A stretch of 46,581 nt of DNA from Burkholderia paludis (GTDB taxonomy: Bacteria; Pseudomonadota; Gammaproteobacteria; Burkholderiales; Burkholderiaceae), in contig NZ_JPGL01000076.1 of NCBI RefSeq assembly GCF_000732615.1, positions 1 through 46,581 of the forward strand. Reading direction: 5' to 3'. Below the pieces are notes generated by a model. The model was not told the DNA's origin. It searched no databases and saw only the letters and a program-made list of their open reading frames with translations. The number at the start of each line of letters is the position of its first letter. Position 1 is the first letter of the stretch. Shown in pieces: positions 1 to 8,739 of the stretch. Made by a program: the position numbers and the translations under genes.

Positions 1-449
1 ATGCCGGGGGTGTAGTCAAACCCCGGTTCCGTCTGCGCAACATCCCCCGCCGGCACCGCCCCCCAGGGCCCCCCCGGCCCCCACGGGCCGCCCCGCCAGT
101 ACGGCCCGGGCGCGAACCACGGATCGTAGTAGACCGGCTGCGGCACCGTCACGAGATCGCTGCCGACCGCATAGGTCAGCCCGACGAGATACCGCGCCTG
201 CTCCTGCGCCACCTGGCGGAACGCATACGTGGACAGTTCGTTCGCGACGATCGGTTCGTAGGTCGACTGCTCGATGCTGTTCTTCTGCGCATCGGTGCGC
301 GTGAATGCGTAGGTGCGGGTCGCGTCGCTGCCGCGCCAGTCGGAGAAGGCCGTGACCTGGGTCGTCACGTAGCTCGTGCAGCCGGTCAGCAGCGCCACCC
401 ACAGCACCGCCGCCCAGCCTGCACCGCGTCGTATCCATTCGTGTTTCAT
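1..449 (-). CDS. DUF4136-type lipoprotein, partial (3' end outside window)
   Basis: The reading frame starts at ATG 449 and stays open to the window edge, so the C-terminus is missing. The N-terminus is a lipoprotein signal: basic residues, a hydrophobic run, then the lipobox LLTGC with Cys24 as the likely lipidated residue. The mature part (QVTAFSDWRG..., then a segment about Tyr-Ala-Phe-Arg-Gln-Val) resembles DUF4136 lipoproteins, which are probably outer-membrane or periplasmic proteins of unknown function. The last visible ~35 residues are rich in Pro, Gly and Trp. It is divergent from pepN with a 188-bp gap. The lipoprotein call is firm; the family call is from memory of the family pattern. 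Confidence 0.72.
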   Translation of the reverse strand, partial: MKHEWIRRGAGWAAVLWVALLTGCTSYVTTQVTAFSDWRGSDATRTYAFTRTDAQKNSIEQSTYEPIVANELSTYAFRQVAQEQARYLVGLTYAVGSDLVTVPQPVYYDPWFAPGPYWRGGPWGPGGPWGAVPAGDVAQTEPGFDYTPG

Positions 450-570
450 GTTGATCCTCGTCGATCCGTCACCCGTTTGTCGCACCACGCGAACCGTAAC
501 GGGATGCCGATAATACGCGGACTGCCGGAACCCGCAAAAAGTTCGACCGGCACACGGCCGCCAGCCTTTG

Positions 571-576
571 TACAAT
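571..576 (+). promoter_or_regulatory. Probable -10 box of pepN (TACAAT)
   Basis: TACAAT lies about 60 bp upstream of the pepN start. Similar TACAAT boxes precede several other genes here (5036, 25181, 25385). No good -35 hexamer is visible at 16-18 bp, so this is a weak call. Confidence 0.4.
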
Positions 577-637
577 GGCCCGGTTCGCCCCGCCCGTGCC
601 GCGGGTCCGCCCCCCCACTCCACCGATCTCGACGACC

Positions 638-3331
638 ATGTCCGACAACGCCTCCTCCACCGTGATCCGCCGCGCCGACTACACGCCGCCGGCCTTCCTC
701 ATCGATTCCGTCGCGCTCGAATTCGATCTGGCGCCGGCCCGCACGGTCGTCAGGAATACGATGCGCGTGCGCCGCAATCCGGACGCCGCGCCCGCGCCGC
801 ACCTGGAACTGCTGGGCGAAGCGCTCGAATTCCTCGGCGCCCGGCTGGATGGCGCGCCGCACAGCGCCGTGCGCGCGCACGAGCACGGACTGACCGTCGA
901 GAACGTTCCCGACGCCTTCGAGCTGACGCTCGAGAGCGCCTGCGCGCCGGACCAGAATACGACGCTGTCGGGCCTGTATGTGTCGAGCGGCAACTTCTTC
1001 ACGCAGTGCGAGGCCGAAGGTTTCCGCCGCATCACCTATTTCCTCGACCGTCCGGACGTGATGGCGTCGTACACGGTGACGCTGCGCGCCGACAAGGCCG
1101 CGTACCCGGTGCTGCTGTCGAACGGCAACCTCGTCGATTCGGGCGACCTGCCCGACGGCCGCCACTTCGCGAAGTGGGAAGATCCGTTCCGCAAGCCGAG
1201 CTACCTGTTCGCGCTCGTCGCCGGCAAGCTCGTCGCGATCGAGGAAAAGATCACCACCGGCTCGGGCAAGGAAAAGCTGCTGCAGGTGTGGGTCGAACCG
1301 GCCGATCTCGACAAGACGCGTCACGCGATGGAGTCGCTGATCCACTCGATCCGCTGGGACGAGAAGCGCTTCGGCCTCGAACTCGATCTCGACCGCTTCA
1401 TGATCGTCGCCGTCGGCGATTTCAACATGGGCGCGATGGAAAACAAGGGGCTCAACATCTTCAACACGAAGTACGTGCTGGCGAACCCCGAGACCGCGAC
1501 CGACACCGACTTCGCGAACATCGAGTCGGTGGTCGGCCATGAATACTTCCACAACTGGACCGGCAACCGCGTCACCTGCCGCGACTGGTTCCAGCTGAGC
1601 CTGAAGGAAGGCCTGACCGTGTTCCGCGACCAGGAATTCTCGGCCGACATGGCCGCGGGCGACGACATCGAATCGGCCGCTCGCGCGGTCAAGCGCATCG
1701 AGGACGTCCGCGTGCTGCGCCAGTTGCAGTTCGCCGAGGACGCGGGCCCGATGGCGCATCCGGTGCGCCCGGAGAGCTACGTCGAGATCAACAACTTCTA
1801 CACGATGACCGTCTACGAGAAGGGTTCGGAAGTCGTGCGGATGTACCAGACGCTGTTCGGCCGCGACGGCTTCCGCAAGGGCATGGACCTGTACTTCAAG
1901 CGCCACGACGGCCATGCGGTGACCTGCGACGACTTCCGGCACGCGATGGCCGACGCAAACGGGCGCGACCTCGCGCAGTTCGAGCGCTGGTACAGCCAGG
2001 CCGGCACGCCGCGCGTCTCGGTGCGCACCGCGTACGACGCCGCCGCGCGCCGCTTTACGGTCACGCTCGCGCAGGGCTACGGCGACGCGTCGCCGGCCGC
2101 GCGCGACACGCAGCAAGGGCCGCTGCTGATTCCGTTCGCGATCGGCCTGATCGGCCGCGACGGCCGCGACCTGCCGCTGCGTCTCGACGGCGAAGCCGCC
2201 GCATCGGGCACGACGCGCGTGCTCGACTTCACCGACGCCGAGCAGACCTTCACGTTCGTCGACGTGCCGGAGCGACCGCTGCCGTCGCTGCTGCGCAACT
2301 TCTCGTCGCCGGTGATCGTCGAGTACGACTACAGCGACGACGACCTCGCGTTTCTGCTCGCGCACGACAGCGATCCGTTCAACCGCTGGGAGGCCGGCCA
2401 GCGCCTCGCGACGCGCGCGCTGCTGACGCTCGCCTCCCGCGCCGCCGCGCACGAGCCGCTCACGCTCGGCGAGAATTTCGTCGCCGCGTTTCGCCGTGTG
2501 CTGACCGACGCAACGTTGTCGCCCGCGTTCCGCGAACTCGCGCTGACGCTGCCGTCGGAAACCTATCTCGCCGACCAGATGGCCGAGGCCGATCCGGCCG
2601 CCGTGCATCGCGCGCGCCTGTTCGTGCGCCGCCAGCTCGCAAGCGCGCTGCGCGCCGACTGGCTCGCCGCCTACGAGCAGCAGCAGACGCCCGGCGCCTA
2701 CGAGCCGACGCCGGAGGCCTCGGGTCGCCGCGCGCTGAAGAACCTCGCGCTGGCGTATCTCGCCGAACTCGACGATCCGGCCGACGCGGTGCGCCTCGCC
2801 ACCGCGCAGTACGAAACCGCGAACAACATGACCGATCGCGCGGCCGCGCTCGGCGCGCTGCTGTCCGCCGCGGCGGCCGGTGCGCCCGAGCCGGCCGAGC
2901 ATGCGCTCGACGACTTCTACCGTCGCTTCGAGAAGGAGGCGCTCGTGATCGACAAGTGGTTCGCGATGCAGGCCGCACAACGCGGTACGGCCGAGCAGCC
3001 GACGCTCGCGAAGGTTCGCCGGCTGCTCGCGCACCCGGCCTTCAACCTGAAGAACCCGAACCGCGCGCGCTCGCTGATCTTCAGCTTCTGCGCAGCCAAC
3101 CCCGCGCAATTCCACGCGGCGGACGGCTCCGGTTACGCGTTCTGGGCCGAGCAGGTGCTCGCGCTCGACGCGATCAACCCGCAGGTCGCCGCACGCCTCG
3201 CGCGCTCGCTCGAACTGTGGCGCCGCTTCACGCCCGCGCTGCGCGACCGGATGCGCGACGCGCTCGAGCAGGTCGCGGCCGGCGCGAAGTCGCGCGACGT
3301 GCGCGAGATCGTCGAGAAGGCGCTCGCATAA
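638..3331 (+). CDS. pepN: Aminopeptidase N (M1 family zinc metallopeptidase)
   Basis: A 897-residue cytosolic M1 peptidase that removes N-terminal residues from peptides in the late steps of protein turnover. The zinc site is complete: HEYFH at residues 301-305 with the third ligand Glu324 in LKEGL, the usual 18-residue spacing. The substrate-binding exopeptidase motif GAMEN lies at 265-269. Length matches the proteobacterial PepN family (about 870-900). I chose ATG 638 (MSDNASS), because the open frame upstream to 575 is Pro-rich and overlaps the likely -10 box TACAAT at 571-576. A strong terminator follows at 3362, so it is probably a single-gene transcript. Confidence 0.97.
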   Translation: MSDNASSTVIRRADYTPPAFLIDSVALEFDLAPARTVVRNTMRVRRNPDAAPAPHLELLGEALEFLGARLDGAPHSAVRAHEHGLTVENVPDAFELTLESACAPDQNTTLSGLYVSSGNFFTQCEAEGFRRITYFLDRPDVMASYTVTLRADKAAYPVLLSNGNLVDSGDLPDGRHFAKWEDPFRKPSYLFALVAGKLVAIEEKITTGSGKEKLLQVWVEPADLDKTRHAMESLIHSIRWDEKRFGLELDLDRFMIVAVGDFNMGAMENKGLNIFNTKYVLANPETATDTDFANIESVVGHEYFHNWTGNRVTCRDWFQLSLKEGLTVFRDQEFSADMAAGDDIESAARAVKRIEDVRVLRQLQFAEDAGPMAHPVRPESYVEINNFYTMTVYEKGSEVVRMYQTLFGRDGFRKGMDLYFKRHDGHAVTCDDFRHAMADANGRDLAQFERWYSQAGTPRVSVRTAYDAAARRFTVTLAQGYGDASPAARDTQQGPLLIPFAIGLIGRDGRDLPLRLDGEAAASGTTRVLDFTDAEQTFTFVDVPERPLPSLLRNFSSPVIVEYDYSDDDLAFLLAHDSDPFNRWEAGQRLATRALLTLASRAAAHEPLTLGENFVAAFRRVLTDATLSPAFRELALTLPSETYLADQMAEADPAAVHRARLFVRRQLASALRADWLAAYEQQQTPGAYEPTPEASGRRALKNLALAYLAELDDPADAVRLATAQYETANNMTDRAAALGALLSAAAAGAPEPAEHALDDFYRRFEKEALVIDKWFAMQAAQRGTAEQPTLAKVRRLLAHPAFNLKNPNRARSLIFSFCAANPAQFHAADGSGYAFWAEQVLALDAINPQVAARLARSLELWRRFTPALRDRMRDALEQVAAGAKSRDVREIVEKALA

Positions 3332-3361
3332 CGCCGTCTCCCGCATCACGCCCGCGCAATG

Positions 3362-3396
3362 AAGCCGGTGCCGCCCGTCGCGGCACCGGCTTTTTC
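3362..3396 (+). terminator. Rho-independent terminator after pepN
   Basis: A perfect 13-bp stem (3362-3374 with 3380-3392) and a 5-nt loop, running into five T at 3391-3395. It lies 30 bp after the pepN stop. Confidence 0.9.
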
Positions 3397-3607
3397 AATT
3401 GCGCGCGCGGCCGGCACCGGGCGGCATCGCGGGGTCTGACCGCGCAACCGGCCGCGGGCGCAGCGCGTCCCGGCCGTGCCGCCCGGCGGCAACCGGGCCC
3501 GCCCGGCCTCCCGGCCATGTAACCGGACGAAAAAAGGCGGCGGCACGCGGGGCGCGGCAGGTAAAATTGCGGCCATTCAAGGATTCTTTGGCCTTTCGGA
3601 GTCTGTC

Positions 3608-4621
<1,014 letters not shown>

Positions 4622-4783
4622 TTGCACTGCAGCACTAGACGGAGGTGCGGTACGCAAGTACAATCGCGCCTCGCGATGTGGCCCTCACCGGTCGCATCGC
4701 AGTGAAGTGAAAGCGGTAAGTCCGCCGGATCGAGGGTTTCGCGAAGCAGCAGCAGCAAGCTGAAAAAAATTTCGCAAAACCTA

Positions 4784-4813
4784 TTGCCAAGATCTCGGAT
4801 TTCACCATATAAT
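4784..4813 (+). promoter_or_regulatory. Promoter of tRNA-Thr (TTGCCA-18-TATAAT)
   Basis: A -35 box TTGCCA at 4784-4789 and a consensus -10 TATAAT at 4808-4813, spacer 18, end 14 bp before the tRNA. The surrounding stretch is AT-richer than its neighbours. Confidence 0.82.
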
Positions 4814-4827
4814 TTCATTTCTCTGCT

Positions 4828-4903
4828 GCCGGTGTAGCTCAGTTGGTAGAGCAGCGCATTCGTAATGCGAAGGTCGTAGGTTCGACTCCTATCTCCGGCA
4901 CCA
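4828..4903 (+). tRNA. tRNA-Thr (anticodon CGT)
   Basis: A 76-nt cloverleaf. The acceptor strand starts GCCGGTG and pairs with the 3' strand ending CCGGC, with one T-T mismatch; discriminator A and CCA (4901-4903) are encoded. The anticodon loop TTCGTAA gives CGT, reading ACG. The T arm GTAGGTTCGACTCCTAT is canonical. It has its own promoter and terminator, so it is a separate transcription unit between fbp and the LuxR gene. Confidence 0.97.
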
Positions 4904-4910
4904 AGATATA

Positions 4911-4943
4911 AAGGCCTGACAAGCATCGCTTGTCAGGCCTTTT
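4911..4943 (+). terminator. Terminator after tRNA-Thr
   Basis: A 14-bp stem (AAGGCCTGACAAGC with GCTTGTCAGGCCTT) around a 3-nt loop, running into T-rich sequence at 4941-4950. It starts 7 nt after the encoded CCA. Confidence 0.93.
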
Positions 4944-5073
4944 CTCTTTTCCGACGCCGCGATCATGCGCCCGCGTCTTCCCGCACCGGTTCCGCTTGCG
5001 GGCATCCCCCGACTTACACGCCGCGCACCGCCGATTACAATCGGCCGGATTCTTCCGCCCTCTCCCCTGCATC

Positions 5074-5883
5074 ATGCGCACTTGGCGTCTCGAGCGAGCG
5101 ACGCTCACCGGGCAGCTGGACGTGGCCCGCGCAACCGGCCTCGTCGCCGCGATCGGCGGCAACGAGCCGAACGCATTCGCGGCCGAAATCCTGAAGCTGT
5201 TCGACAGCGCGCTGTCCATCACGCAATGCACGATCTTCGCGTACGAGTTCGGCAATCGCCCGCGCACGATGTCGGTCGCCGACCATCGCGGCGGCCGCTA
5301 CCTGCGCGACGTCGCCGACACCTATGCACGCCATTTCTATGCGCTCGACGGCAATCAGCCGATCGTATCGACCGCGCATCGCGGCGCACGGCGTCACGAC
5401 CTGCTGCTGCACCGGCAGGCAGGCGACGAGATCGGCCACGAAGCGTATCGCGCGGCGTGCTACCGCGGCCCCGACGTCTCCGACCGGCTGGCGCTGCTGA
5501 CGCAGCCCGACGATACGACCTGGCTGTCGATCAACCTGTACCGCGCGCATCGCAGCGGCGCGTTCCTGCCGCGCGAAATCGCCGAGATCGAAACGCTCGC
5601 GCCGCTGATCGCACAGGCCGCGCAGCATCACTACGCGCTGGCCGGCGCGGCGCAGATCGGCATCCCGCAGCGGATGCTCGCGCGACTGCGCAATGCGTGC
5701 CCCGAGTTGTCCAAGCGGGAACTCGACGTGCTGCGCGGCGTGCTCGACGGCCGGACCGCGCACGAGATCGGCGAAACGATCGGCGTGAAGGCTTCGAGCG
5801 TCATCACCTACCAGAAGCGCGCATACCGTCGTCTCGGCATTTCGAGCCAGCGTGAACTGTTCGCACTGTGCATGCAGCCCTGA
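5074..5883 (+). CDS. LuxR-family transcriptional regulator (solo)
   Basis: A 269-residue protein with a C-terminal LuxR/GerE helix-turn-helix at about 209-266 (LSKRELDVLRGVLDG ... GVKASSVITYQ). The N-terminal ~190 residues are a sensory domain I cannot assign; there is no obvious autoinducer-binding signature and no luxI nearby. ATG 5074 is preferred, since the frame upstream reaches into the tRNA-Thr terminator. A TACAAT box at 5036-5041 could be its -10. It lies 164 bp upstream of, and on the same strand as, the monooxygenase gene, and is a likely regulator of it. The ligand is unknown. Confidence 0.85.
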   Translation: MRTWRLERATLTGQLDVARATGLVAAIGGNEPNAFAAEILKLFDSALSITQCTIFAYEFGNRPRTMSVADHRGGRYLRDVADTYARHFYALDGNQPIVSTAHRGARRHDLLLHRQAGDEIGHEAYRAACYRGPDVSDRLALLTQPDDTTWLSINLYRAHRSGAFLPREIAEIETLAPLIAQAAQHHYALAGAAQIGIPQRMLARLRNACPELSKRELDVLRGVLDGRTAHEIGETIGVKASSVITYQKRAYRRLGISSQRELFALCMQP

Positions 5884-6047
5884 GCCCGCACGATCCGCCT
5901 TGACCCTCGCGGCCCCGCCCGCACCTCGTTCGCCGTACCCGAAATGGGGACAACGACGGCATGACCGGCTTCCATACTGCACCGACCTGCTGCACGCATC
6001 GCGCCGTCGATCCGTGCACGTCGAACCGGACCACCAGGAAGCCCACG

Positions 6048-7781
6048 ATGGATATCGACTTCACACCCTACCCGTTCGTCGCCGAGCGCCATCCCCCGCA
6101 ACGTCCTGCCTGCGACGACGGCGTCGATACGCACCGCCATCGCGTCGCGATCGTGGGCGGCGGCCCCGTGGGCCTTGCAGTCGCGCTCGGCCTTGCGAAC
6201 CACGGTATCCGCAGCGTGTTGATCGAGGCCGACGACTCGGTGTGCCACGGCAGCCGCGCCATCTGCGTCTCGCGCCGCAGCCTCGAGATCGTCGAGCGGC
6301 TCGGCGCACTCGACGATTTCCTGCGCGTGGGGCTGCCGTGGACCGGCGGACGCAGCTTCTACCGTCGCGACGAGGTGCTCCATTTCACGATGCCGCAGGA
6401 CGACAACCAGAAGCTGCCGCCGATGGTGAATCTCGCGCAGTACCACATCGAGCAGTTCCTGCTCGATGCCGCGCTGCGCCGCCCCGAGCTCATCGAGATC
6501 CGCTGGCAGGCGAAGGTCGTCGGCGTGACGCGGCAGCCGGACGGTGTGCGCCTCGAGGTCGACACGCCGCCGGGCGGCTACGCGCTCGAGGCCGACTGGG
6601 TCGTGGCATGCGACGGCGGACGCAGCACGCTGCGCGATGCGCTCGGCCTGTCGCTCCAGGGCACGAGCTACGAAGGCCGATACGTGATCGTCGACATCGC
6701 GCTCGAGAGCGACCGGCCGACCGAACGGCTCGCGTATTTCGATCCGTCGTCGAACCCGGGTTCGACGGTGCTCGTCCACAAGCAGCCGGGCAACGTGTGG
6801 CGGATCGACTACCAGTTGCGCGACGGCGAGGATCCCGACGCGGCCGTGCAACCCGGGAACGTGATCCCGCGCGTGCAGAGCCTGCTCGACATGATGGGCG
6901 AGCGCGGCCACTGGTCGCCGATCTGGATCACGATCTACAAGGCAAACGCGCTGACGCTGGAACGCTACCGGCACGGCCGCGTGCTGTTCTGCGGCGACGC
7001 CGCGCATCTCGTGCCGATCTTCGGCGTACGCGGGGCAAATTCAGGCATCGAAGACGCCGACAACCTTGCGTGGAAGCTCGCGTATACGATCCGCGGCCTT
7101 GCATCGGACAGCCTGCTCGACAGCTACTCGGACGAACGCGTGTTCGCCGCGCACGAGAACCTCCGCTACGGCACGAAGAGCACCGAATTCATGGCGCCGC
7201 CGTCGTTTGCCTTCGAACTGATGCGCCGGGCCGTGCTGTCGCTCGCGGTCCGGCACCCGGCGCTGCGTTCGTTGATCAATCCGCGCCAGACATCGGCCAT
7301 CGCGTATGCGGCGTCGCCGCTCAACGCGGCGGAACGCGACACGTTTGCCGCCGGGCCGGCGCCCGGCACGGTGCTCGCGGAATGCCCGCTGCTGCTGCCC
7401 GCGACGCACGGCCGCGCCCCATGCCGCGGGCACCTGACCGATCTCGTCGCGCCGCGCTTCATCGCGTTCTGCTTCACCTTCGACGGCACGCCCGATCCGA
7501 CGCTCGCCGATCTCGAACGGCGCCTGCAGGACGCACACATGCCGTTCGCGCTGGTCACGCTCGCCCGGCACGCGACGCCACGGCAACCTGCGTGCGACGG
7601 CCATGATGACCTGGGCAGGCTGTTCGACATGTATGGCGCGCGCGACGGCACCGTCTATCTCGTCCGTCCGGACGGCCACGTCCTCGGCCGCTGGCACGAC
7701 GCACGCGCCGACGACGTGGCCGCCGCGCTCGAACGTGCGCTTCATCCGGACACGCCCACCGATCTTCAGGAGACCGCATGA
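6048..7781 (+). CDS. FAD-dependent aromatic monooxygenase (PHBH/MhpA-like class A)
   Basis: A 577-residue class A flavoprotein hydroxylase. The N-terminal Rossmann motif GGGPVG is at residues 37-42, ending in an acidic residue that would bind the ADP ribose (LIEADD). The second FAD motif GDAAH starts at Gly316-Asp317. The C-terminal ~150 residues resemble the thioredoxin-like dimerisation domain of phenol and 3-(3-hydroxyphenyl)propionate hydroxylases. It should use NAD(P)H and O2 to hydroxylate an aromatic acid or phenol; the substrate cannot be read from the sequence. No ring-cleavage dioxygenase lies nearby, so the product may feed an unlinked pathway. The start ATG 6048 gives MDIDFTPYPF. 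The stop overlaps the start of the next small gene (ATGA), which implies translational coupling. Confidence 0.88.
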   Translation: MDIDFTPYPFVAERHPPQRPACDDGVDTHRHRVAIVGGGPVGLAVALGLANHGIRSVLIEADDSVCHGSRAICVSRRSLEIVERLGALDDFLRVGLPWTGGRSFYRRDEVLHFTMPQDDNQKLPPMVNLAQYHIEQFLLDAALRRPELIEIRWQAKVVGVTRQPDGVRLEVDTPPGGYALEADWVVACDGGRSTLRDALGLSLQGTSYEGRYVIVDIALESDRPTERLAYFDPSSNPGSTVLVHKQPGNVWRIDYQLRDGEDPDAAVQPGNVIPRVQSLLDMMGERGHWSPIWITIYKANALTLERYRHGRVLFCGDAAHLVPIFGVRGANSGIEDADNLAWKLAYTIRGLASDSLLDSYSDERVFAAHENLRYGTKSTEFMAPPSFAFELMRRAVLSLAVRHPALRSLINPRQTSAIAYAASPLNAAERDTFAAGPAPGTVLAECPLLLPATHGRAPCRGHLTDLVAPRFIAFCFTFDGTPDPTLADLERRLQDAHMPFALVTLARHATPRQPACDGHDDLGRLFDMYGARDGTVYLVRPDGHVLGRWHDARADDVAAALERALHPDTPTDLQETA

Positions 7782-7990
7782 TGACGGATACCGAACGCGA
7801 CATCCTCTACACCGACCTGTGCCGGACGATGACCCGCATCGGCGAAGCCGACGCATCGCTCTATCTGGCCCGCTTCGCGCTGCTGTCGATCGAGGCGATC
7901 GGCGATACCGCGACCGTCGTCCGGCTGATCGCCGACGCAAGCGTCGGACTGCCCGATACCGGCATGCCGGCATCGACGCACGAACGATGA
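7778..7990 (+). CDS. Small DUF2783-like protein coupled to the monooxygenase
   Basis: A 70-residue protein (69 if the second ATG at 7781 is used) whose start overlaps the monooxygenase stop. It is acidic at the N-terminus and mostly helical (LYTDLCRTMTRIGEADASLYLARFALLSIEAIGD), with no signal peptide, membrane segment or metal motif. It fits the small DUF2783 family, which I recall as partners of FAD-dependent monooxygenases; that assignment is from memory. It may be an accessory or stabilising subunit. The function is unknown. Confidence 0.68.
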   Translation: MMTDTERDILYTDLCRTMTRIGEADASLYLARFALLSIEAIGDTATVVRLIADASVGLPDTGMPASTHER

Positions 7991-8253
7991 AATCCGTGTC
8001 CGCCGGTCCTCGCCGGCGACACTTTCTTACAGATTCTTTTCTCCCTGAATCGACCGTGCGCGAGCCGCACCGTAGGCAGACGAATTCCCTGGAAAATCCC
8101 GTTACGGGTGCATAACATTACTTAACGATTCCGACCCGTCTATCGCGTTACATTGCGTGGGCGGCGCGGCGGGTCGCGATGCCGCCTTCATGCAGCTTGC
8201 GGCGACATAGCCGACGTCCGGTCATTTCGACACAACCCAAGGAGAGGACCACC

Positions 8254-8508
8254 ATGACTCATGGCTTGATTATGTGGCTGATCATCGGCGCGATCGCCGG
8301 CTGGCTTGCCGGCTTGCTCGTCAAGGGCGGCGGCTTCGGGCTCATCGTCGACATCATCGTCGGGATCGTCGGCGCGGTGATCGGCGGCTGGCTCGCCGGG
8401 CTGCTCGGCATCAGCATCGGCAGCGGTTTCATCGGATCGGTGATCGTCGCGGTCGTCGGTGCAGTGATCCTGCTGTTCGTGATCCGACTATTCAAGCGAG
8501 CGGCCTGA
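8254..8508 (+). CDS. GlsB/YeaQ/YmgE family membrane protein
   Basis: An 84-residue, very hydrophobic protein of the transglycosylase-associated (GlsB/YeaQ/YmgE) family. It has three predicted membrane segments rich in Gly, Ile and Val, and the characteristic opening IIGAIAGWLAGLLVKGGGFG. Members are small inner-membrane proteins often induced by stress; the biochemical role is not known. ATG 8254 follows a strong ribosome site (AAGGAGAGG about 8239-8247). It is monocistronic, with a terminator at 8520. The 263-bp gap upstream holds no other gene that I can support. Confidence 0.9.
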   Translation: MTHGLIMWLIIGAIAGWLAGLLVKGGGFGLIVDIIVGIVGAVIGGWLAGLLGISIGSGFIGSVIVAVVGAVILLFVIRLFKRAA

Positions 8509-8519
8509 CGCGTCTCTCC

Positions 8520-8540
8520 ACGCGCCTTCGGGCGCGTTTT
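8520..8540 (+). terminator. Terminator after the GlsB-family gene
   Basis: ACGCGCC and GGCGCGT form a 7-bp stem around a TTCG tetraloop, followed by TTTT (8537-8540). It lies 11 bp after the stop. Confidence 0.85.
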
Positions 8541-8739
8541 CGCATCAGGCCGGCGCGCGGCCCGTTCGCCGCGCGCCGCCGACGCTTTCAGCGCCTAGCG
8601 CGCTGCAACCGGCCGTCGATCTGGCCGGCCGTCGGCAAGCGGCTGCGCACGCCGCGCGCACCGTCGCTTCCGCGCCACCCGGTGCTCGGCATCGCCCCTC
8701 CCCGTCCCGCATCGCACGCGTCGTCTGCAGCCGACGACG

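Noticed and set aside
446..3349. 967-residue open frame on the minus strand, antisense to pepN
   Set aside because: Arg- and Val-rich translation without a recognisable fold, fully mirrored by the real pepN with intact active site. Long antisense frames are common in GC-rich genes.
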